From positions 2,666,001 through 2,730,000 of the forward strand of contig NZ_CP059399.1 of NCBI RefSeq assembly GCF_013744875.1: a stretch of 64,000 bases of DNA. Direction: 5' to 3'. The stretch comes from Nocardia huaxiensis (GTDB taxonomy: Bacteria; Actinomycetota; Actinomycetes; Mycobacteriales; Mycobacteriaceae). This document shows, in pieces, positions 60,209-64,000 of this stretch (within the stretch, counting starts at the first letter, position 1; each line of letters begins with the position of its first letter). The notes under the pieces are model-generated. The model had not been told where the DNA came from. It was given only the letters and a program-made list of their open reading frames with translations, and made no database searches. Position numbers and translations under genes: made by a program.

Positions 60209-63120
60209 TGCAACTCCTCGAGCATCGTCTTGCGCTGAATAAGGTCATAGGAGAGCTGGTCGAAAGCCTGCTCCCAGTAGGGATCTCCGCATTTGCGGGC
60301 GATACCGCCCACCATGTCGGCCAAGGTCACGGGGAAGTGCGCGGACGCGGCGCGGAACAGCGTCCGATACGAGCCGGGCACCAGACTCGGCGCGCCGGGC
60401 CGGTCCGCGCACAGCTGCGCGCGTTCCAGCAGCAGTCGTAGAACGTGCTCGGCCATGGCGTTCGGCCACGGATGCGGCACGGCCCGCAGCAGCGATTCGA
60501 TCTCGGCGAGCCAGCTGCTGTCCATCTTGCGCAGATGCTTGATCTGGTCGTCCAGTGGTTGCAGCGCGAACAGCTCGCGCAGCTTCTCACTGTCGGTCTC
60601 GCCGGCCGGACGCTCCGCGAGGGCGGTGAACAGCGCCCGCGCCCACTCCGGGTCCCGTTGCGCGAGCACCGCATCCGCCCAGCCGGCGAACATCGGCCCG
60701 CTGATCGGCTCGGCCATGGACACCCGCACCGCCTGGTCGGCGGGCCCGAGCGTCCGTTCCCAATGCCGCAGCGGCGTTGCCGCCACCACCCGATGCAGCC
60801 ATTCGGCCGCCACATCGGGCGTCCCTTCGACGCGATAAGGCATGTACCCCACGGAATCCCCCACTCCGTCCCGGCGCGCGGCCTCGTCGAGCACCCCCGG
60901 CCCGGTGGTGGTCAACTGCGGCCGCGACAACCGCCGACCGAAGCTCAGCCACCCCGCCGCCCGCGCTGTCATCCGTTGCGCGAAGGCCGAATCCGGCAGC
61001 TGCCCGAGCAGATCCGCCGCAGTGCGCCGCACCTCGGCCCGCCGATCGTCGAGGGCCGTCTCCAGCAACGTCTCGTCTTCGATCGAAAGACTATCGGCCA
61101 GCACCGACAACAATTCGGCCTTGCCCGGCCCGGATTCGGTACGCCACGACGCGGCCAGCGCCGCCCGCGCGGCCCCGGCGTCCCGCTGCCGCAACTGCGT
61201 CAACCACGCCCGCCGCTCCGCGGCCCGCCCGTGCGACCACACCGACTCGTCCTCGGCCGCAGCCCGCACCAGCGTCTTCCATCCCGGATGCCGCTCGGCC
61301 AGCCATCGTCCCCGCGCGCCCGCCAGCCGCAACAGCGACTCCCGGTGCGCCGCAAGCCCTTTGGCCCGCTCCAACAGCGCACTGCACAGCCCGTCCGGAG
61401 CCCGATAGTCATACCGCTCGGCCGCCGCGAACCACTCCTCCAGAAATGGCGAGTTGTCCGCCAGCAAGGCCGCCAACCGGCCCGCCGCCGCCTGCGGCAG
61501 CAACAGCCGCTCGTCATCCGCCGCGAGCCCGGGCCGCTCCGCCGAGCCGGTATTCACCCCGCCACGCGCGAAACAGTCTTGCAGCGCAACGGTTTCCAGC
61601 AGGCGTGCGGAAGGGTCCGCGGGCGCCGCATCCGCATCCCCACCACCGGCGAGCCGGGACGCTGTTGCCGCAACCGGACCGGCCAGTCCGACATGGTCGG
61701 CGGTGCGGCGGGCGGTGCCGACCAGCGCCACTGAAACCAGGTCGGCGGTGCCGTTGTCTGCGGAGGATTGCGGTGCGATGGGCGAATTGCCCTCGGCGGG
61801 GCCGAGATCCACGATGGCGCCGTCGGCGAAGGCGGAGATGGGGGACAGACCGGCGGGGGTCCATTCGCCGATCACGGTGACCGGGTGGCCGCCGGAGAGG
61901 CCGAGGAGGCGCCAGGGTTCGCCTTCGGCGGTGGAGATCGGGAGGGCTGAATTGTCGGATTGCAGGATGTGCCAGCCGGATTCATCGCGGACCGGAATTA
62001 CGTCCGTGAGGTGGATGGGCCACGAGCGGAGAAAGGGATCTGCGCCGAGGGCGGTGGCGTGCTCGTGCAGGGCTGCGGAAATACTGCCGGGGGTATTTGC
62101 GGATGTGTCGCTCGAAGTGGGTGGAATTGTGGTGAATGGTTCGGGATTCGCGTGGCGAATTCCCCAGATGGCGCGCAGGGGTGCGGCATTGGGGTAGAAG
62201 TGCAGGTCCGCGTCGACCAGGTGGCCGGGGAAGGGGGTGTCGGGCGGGAAGCTGGGGCCGCCGTGGTGGTGGTCGAGCAGCAGGGCCCAGCGGCCGGTGG
62301 TGCGGCCGCGCAGCCAGACGCGGCGGGTGTAGATGTTCGCCTCGCTGGTGACGCGCTGGCCCACGACCATCCACTGGTCGCGCACGGGTGGTTCGGCGCG
62401 TACGGCCTCCGCCGGTTGGGGGTAGCCGATGTGGGCGCGGACGCTGGCCCGCAGCGCGGGGGAGAGGGCGTCGATGCGGCGGTGCGCGGTGCTCAGCAGG
62501 TGCAGGCGCGCGAATTCGGTGAGCAGCAGCTGCGGCCAGTTCGAGTGCGCGGCCAGCACCGGCAGGTGGCGCAGCGCGGCGGCCACTCCCGGGGCCTGGG
62601 CGTCGACCATGCGGGCGGCCACGGTCTCGAAGGTCCGGATCGAACGGTCGGTCTGGGCCAGGCCGGTGCGGACCTGATCGGTGAGCCAGGTGTCCAGATC
62701 GGCCAGGCCGGCGGTGACGCGGGCGCGGCGCTGATCGGCCGTGGCCGGGTTGGCGGTGCGCGACTTCGCTTCCGGGGCGGGCTTTTTCGCCTCCCGGGCG
62801 GCGCGGCCCGCGAGCCACTCGGCGGCGAAATCGGCCACCGTATCGGTCTCCGGCGCGCCGCCCTCGGACCAGGTGAGCAGCAGTCCCAGTGCGTGCTTGC
62901 ACGGGAACTTGCGGCTCGGGCAGGAGCACTTGTACGCGGGTCCGGACGTGTCGACGATGGTCTGATACGGCCGGCTGCCGCTGCCTTTGCACAGCCCCCA
63001 CAGGGCGGTGCCGTGCTGTCCGGTGCCACTCCACTTGCCGCGCAGCTTGCGGGCGGCGGTGAGCGATGCGGCATCCGGTGCGAGCGCCGTGATCTGATCG
63101 GCGGTCCAGGCGGTGGTCAT
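60205..63120 (-). CDS. SWIM zinc-finger protein fused to HEAT-like C-terminal region (YehQ-like/DUF5691)
   Basis: A 971-residue protein from ATG 63120 (GGAAGGGGG upstream). The N-terminus has the SWIM motif C-x-C-x6-C-x-H in YKCSCPSRKFPCKHALGLLL (about residues 60-80), which binds zinc and often nucleic acid or protein. The middle is Ala/Arg-rich. The C-terminal 450 residues contain HEAT-like helical repeats (ALDDRRAEVRRTAADLLGQL) and match the DUF5691 type that elsewhere is a separate protein. It is the first gene of the coupled operon. It may recruit a target to the MoxR/VWA machine; that is inference. Confidence 0.9.
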   Translation of the reverse strand: MTTAWTADQITALAPDAASLTAARKLRGKWSGTGQHGTALWGLCKGSGSRPYQTIVDTSGPAYKCSCPSRKFPCKHALGLLLTWSEGGAPETDTVADFAAEWLAGRAAREAKKPAPEAKSRTANPATADQRRARVTAGLADLDTWLTDQVRTGLAQTDRSIRTFETVAARMVDAQAPGVAAALRHLPVLAAHSNWPQLLLTEFARLHLLSTAHRRIDALSPALRASVRAHIGYPQPAEAVRAEPPVRDQWMVVGQRVTSEANIYTRRVWLRGRTTGRWALLLDHHHGGPSFPPDTPFPGHLVDADLHFYPNAAPLRAIWGIRHANPEPFTTIPPTSSDTSANTPGSISAALHEHATALGADPFLRSWPIHLTDVIPVRDESGWHILQSDNSALPISTAEGEPWRLLGLSGGHPVTVIGEWTPAGLSPISAFADGAIVDLGPAEGNSPIAPQSSADNGTADLVSVALVGTARRTADHVGLAGPVAATASRLAGGGDADAAPADPSARLLETVALQDCFARGGVNTGSAERPGLAADDERLLLPQAAAGRLAALLADNSPFLEEWFAAAERYDYRAPDGLCSALLERAKGLAAHRESLLRLAGARGRWLAERHPGWKTLVRAAAEDESVWSHGRAAERRAWLTQLRQRDAGAARAALAASWRTESGPGKAELLSVLADSLSIEDETLLETALDDRRAEVRRTAADLLGQLPDSAFAQRMTARAAGWLSFGRRLSRPQLTTTGPGVLDEAARRDGVGDSVGYMPYRVEGTPDVAAEWLHRVVAATPLRHWERTLGPADQAVRVSMAEPISGPMFAGWADAVLAQRDPEWARALFTALAERPAGETDSEKLRELFALQPLDDQIKHLRKMDSSWLAEIESLLRAVPHPWPNAMAEHVLRLLLERAQLCADRPGAPSLVPGSYRTLFRAASAHFPVTLADMVGGIARKCGDPYWEQAFDQLSYDLIQRKTMLEELQ

Positions 63121-63239
63121 CGATCCCCCTTCCTTCGTTGCCCTGATTTCTATCGCAGGGCACCGACAAGTGGGGGACGGCCGCGGCGAACCACGTTGCG
63201 GTTGCTGAGATTTCGCCACAAATAGATGTGAAACATCAA

Positions 63240-63252
63240 TTCACATTGTGAA
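63240..63252. promoter_or_regulatory. Operator-like perfect palindrome in AT-rich divergent region
   Basis: TTCACATTGTGAA is a perfect dyad with one central base; GATGTGAAACATC (63225-63237) is another dyad 2 bases away, sharing the TGTGAA word. They lie in an AT-rich patch between the SWIM operon start (63120, minus strand) and a small plus-strand gene, and so probably regulate the operon. Confidence 0.5.
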
Positions 63253-63315
63253 ATGGCTTGTAATAACAGTTCTTCGGCTCTATTCGGGGAATGCGATGAG
63301 CGCTACCGTTGATTC

Positions 63316-63426
63316 ATGAGTCCCTCGACCGTGTTGACCATCGCGAGTACGGGATCCGCCATCGCCATGAACCTGCTGTCCCTCGGGTCGAACGTGCTGA
63401 GCCTGTTCGGTCTCCTACTTCCCTGA
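63316..63426 (+). CDS. Putative 36-residue hydrophobic peptide
   Basis: ATG 63316 to TGA 63426 encodes 36 residues: polar N-terminus (MSPSTVLTIAS), then a hydrophobic segment (AIAMNLLSLGSNVLSLFGLL) that could span or lie on the membrane. There is no clear Shine-Dalgarno, although TACCGT just upstream could mark a leaderless promoter. Composition resembles small membrane or phenol-soluble-modulin-like peptides. It is the only coding signal in the 336-bp gap between the SWIM and SelW-like starts. Low confidence. Confidence 0.4.
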   Translation: MSPSTVLTIASTGSAIAMNLLSLGSNVLSLFGLLLP

Positions 63427-63456
63427 GGTTCGCCCGCGCCCGGTAGGGTGCCCGAT

Positions 63457-63726
63457 ATGTCCCGCGTTGCCATCGAGTACTGCACGCAATGCCGCTGGCT
63501 GCTTCGCGCGAGCTGGATGGCGCAGGAGTTGCTGAGCACCTTCGCCACCGATCTGTCCGAGGTCGCGCTCGTGCCCGGCGAAGGCGGTGTGTTCCGCATC
63601 ACCGTCGACGGCGAGCAGATCTGGGAACGCAAGGCGGACGGCGGTTTTCCCGATATCGCCGTGCTCAAACAGCGCGTCCGCGACCGGGTCGCACCCGGCC
63701 GCTCACTCGGTCACGCCGACCGCTGA
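63457..63726 (+). CDS. SelT/SelW/SelH-family Rdx protein (Cys form)
   Basis: An 89-residue thioredoxin-like protein beginning RVAIEYCTQCRWLLRASW. The CxxC at residues 8-11 is the redox motif of the Rdx family; here both positions are Cys, not selenocysteine. It continues ELLSTFATDLSEVALVPGEG and FRITVDGEQIWERKADGGFPD, the complete family pattern. A thiol-redox role with an unknown partner is likely. ATG 63457 is preceded by GGTAGGGTG. Confidence 0.9.
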   Translation: MSRVAIEYCTQCRWLLRASWMAQELLSTFATDLSEVALVPGEGGVFRITVDGEQIWERKADGGFPDIAVLKQRVRDRVAPGRSLGHADR

Positions 63727-63727
63727 A

Positions 63728-63949
63728 TCAGGCGCAGCACCCGCCGCCGCAGCACCCGCCACCAGAGGGCGCGGGCGCGGACACCGGGGCGCTGCCGCCC
63801 CCGCGCGTCACCGTCCCGAAGGTGGTGAGCAGCTTCACGGTGTCCCCGTGCCCCTGCGGGCAGGCGGCCGGATCGGACGCCTCGGCCATGGGGCGGGTGA
63901 GTTCGAAGGTGTCGCCGCAGCTGCGGCACCGGTACGCGTAGCTCGGCAC
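63728..63949 (-). CDS. FmdB-family zinc ribbon protein
   Basis: A 73-residue protein: YAYRCRSCGDTFELTRPMAEA at the N-terminus and AACPQGHGDTVKLLTTFG, the CxxC...CxxH zinc ribbon of FmdB/CxxC_CxxC_SSSS regulators. The tail ends with a Cys/Gly cluster (SGGGCCGGGCCA), an unusual second metal-binding or lipid-like motif that is common in actinobacterial members. GTG start 63949. Convergent to the SelW-like gene with a 1-base gap. Function unknown. Confidence 0.9.
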   Translation of the reverse strand: MPSYAYRCRSCGDTFELTRPMAEASDPAACPQGHGDTVKLLTTFGTVTRGGGSAPVSAPAPSGGGCCGGGCCA

Positions 63950-64000
63950 GTCTTCAGGGTAGACGGTGCCACGCCGGTCGGGATGGGCGTACTCGTTCCA

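Noticed and set aside
63457..63726. Possible selenoprotein (SelW family)
   Set aside because: The redox motif is C-T-Q-C encoded by sense codons; no in-frame TGA.

Overview
The window reads as a chromosomal segment of a mycolic-acid actinobacterium, most likely Nocardia or a close relative. Pointers are the high GC content, frequent GTG and TTG starts, a fused Kgd-type 2-oxoglutarate decarboxylase/dehydrogenase, an Nfo-type endonuclease IV and an Rv3406-like alkylsulfatase resembling the mycobacterial proteins, and several transmembrane Ser/Thr kinases. No rRNA, tRNA, CRISPR array, transposase or integrase was seen. Genus assignment is inference.

Layout. 1-4 kb: end of a secreted polymorphic-toxin gene with a DNA/RNA non-specific nuclease domain, a YezG-like immunity gene and a coupled gene of unknown function. 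4-5 kb: a rhomboid protease gene interrupted by an in-frame TGA, and a secreted protein. 5-13 kb: kgd and a giant fused ABC exporter whose linker is overlapped on the other strand by a small membrane-protein gene. 13-20 kb: VOC proteins, an ABC-2 transporter, EcsC, an AraC regulator, a glutathionyl-hydroquinone-reductase-like protein and an enoyl-CoA hydratase. 20-24 kb: a truncated adenylating enzyme, a PtpB-like phosphatase, a TetR-like protein with a poor HTH, and a PLP amino-acid deaminase/aldolase. 24-30 kb: a TM0106-type RecB-like/helicase protein with eroded catalytic motifs, a lipase-like hydrolase, a gamma carbonic anhydrase-like protein and a phosphoribosyltransferase. 30-36 kb: a Ser/Thr kinase with a duplicated ectodomain, a nitrilase-family amidase and a DEAD-box helicase. 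36-46 kb: secreted proteins, a paired acyl-CoA dehydrogenase, a CoA-transferase/HMG-CoA-lyase-type operon, a TauD-family dioxygenase and endonuclease IV. 46-55 kb: three paralogous transmembrane Ser/Thr kinases around a MacB/FtsX-type ABC exporter. 55-63 kb: a translationally coupled SWIM-MoxR-DUF5682 operon with a VWA gene behind it. 63-64 kb: small genes (hydrophobic peptide, SelW-like, FmdB-like zinc ribbon).

The strongest candidates for an under-described system are the SWIM/HEAT-MoxR-DUF5682-VWA cluster (55.5-63.1 kb), which resembles the YehL-type MoxR ATPase neighbourhood of E. coli (yehLMPQ) and has no established function that I know of, and the toxin/immunity locus at the left edge. 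The sense-antisense gene pair inside the ABC exporter, the rhomboid stop codon and the catalytically eroded nuclease/helicase are the oddest single-gene observations. Two families of short dispersed palindromic repeats are also present. All family calls come from motif recognition by eye; no database search was run.
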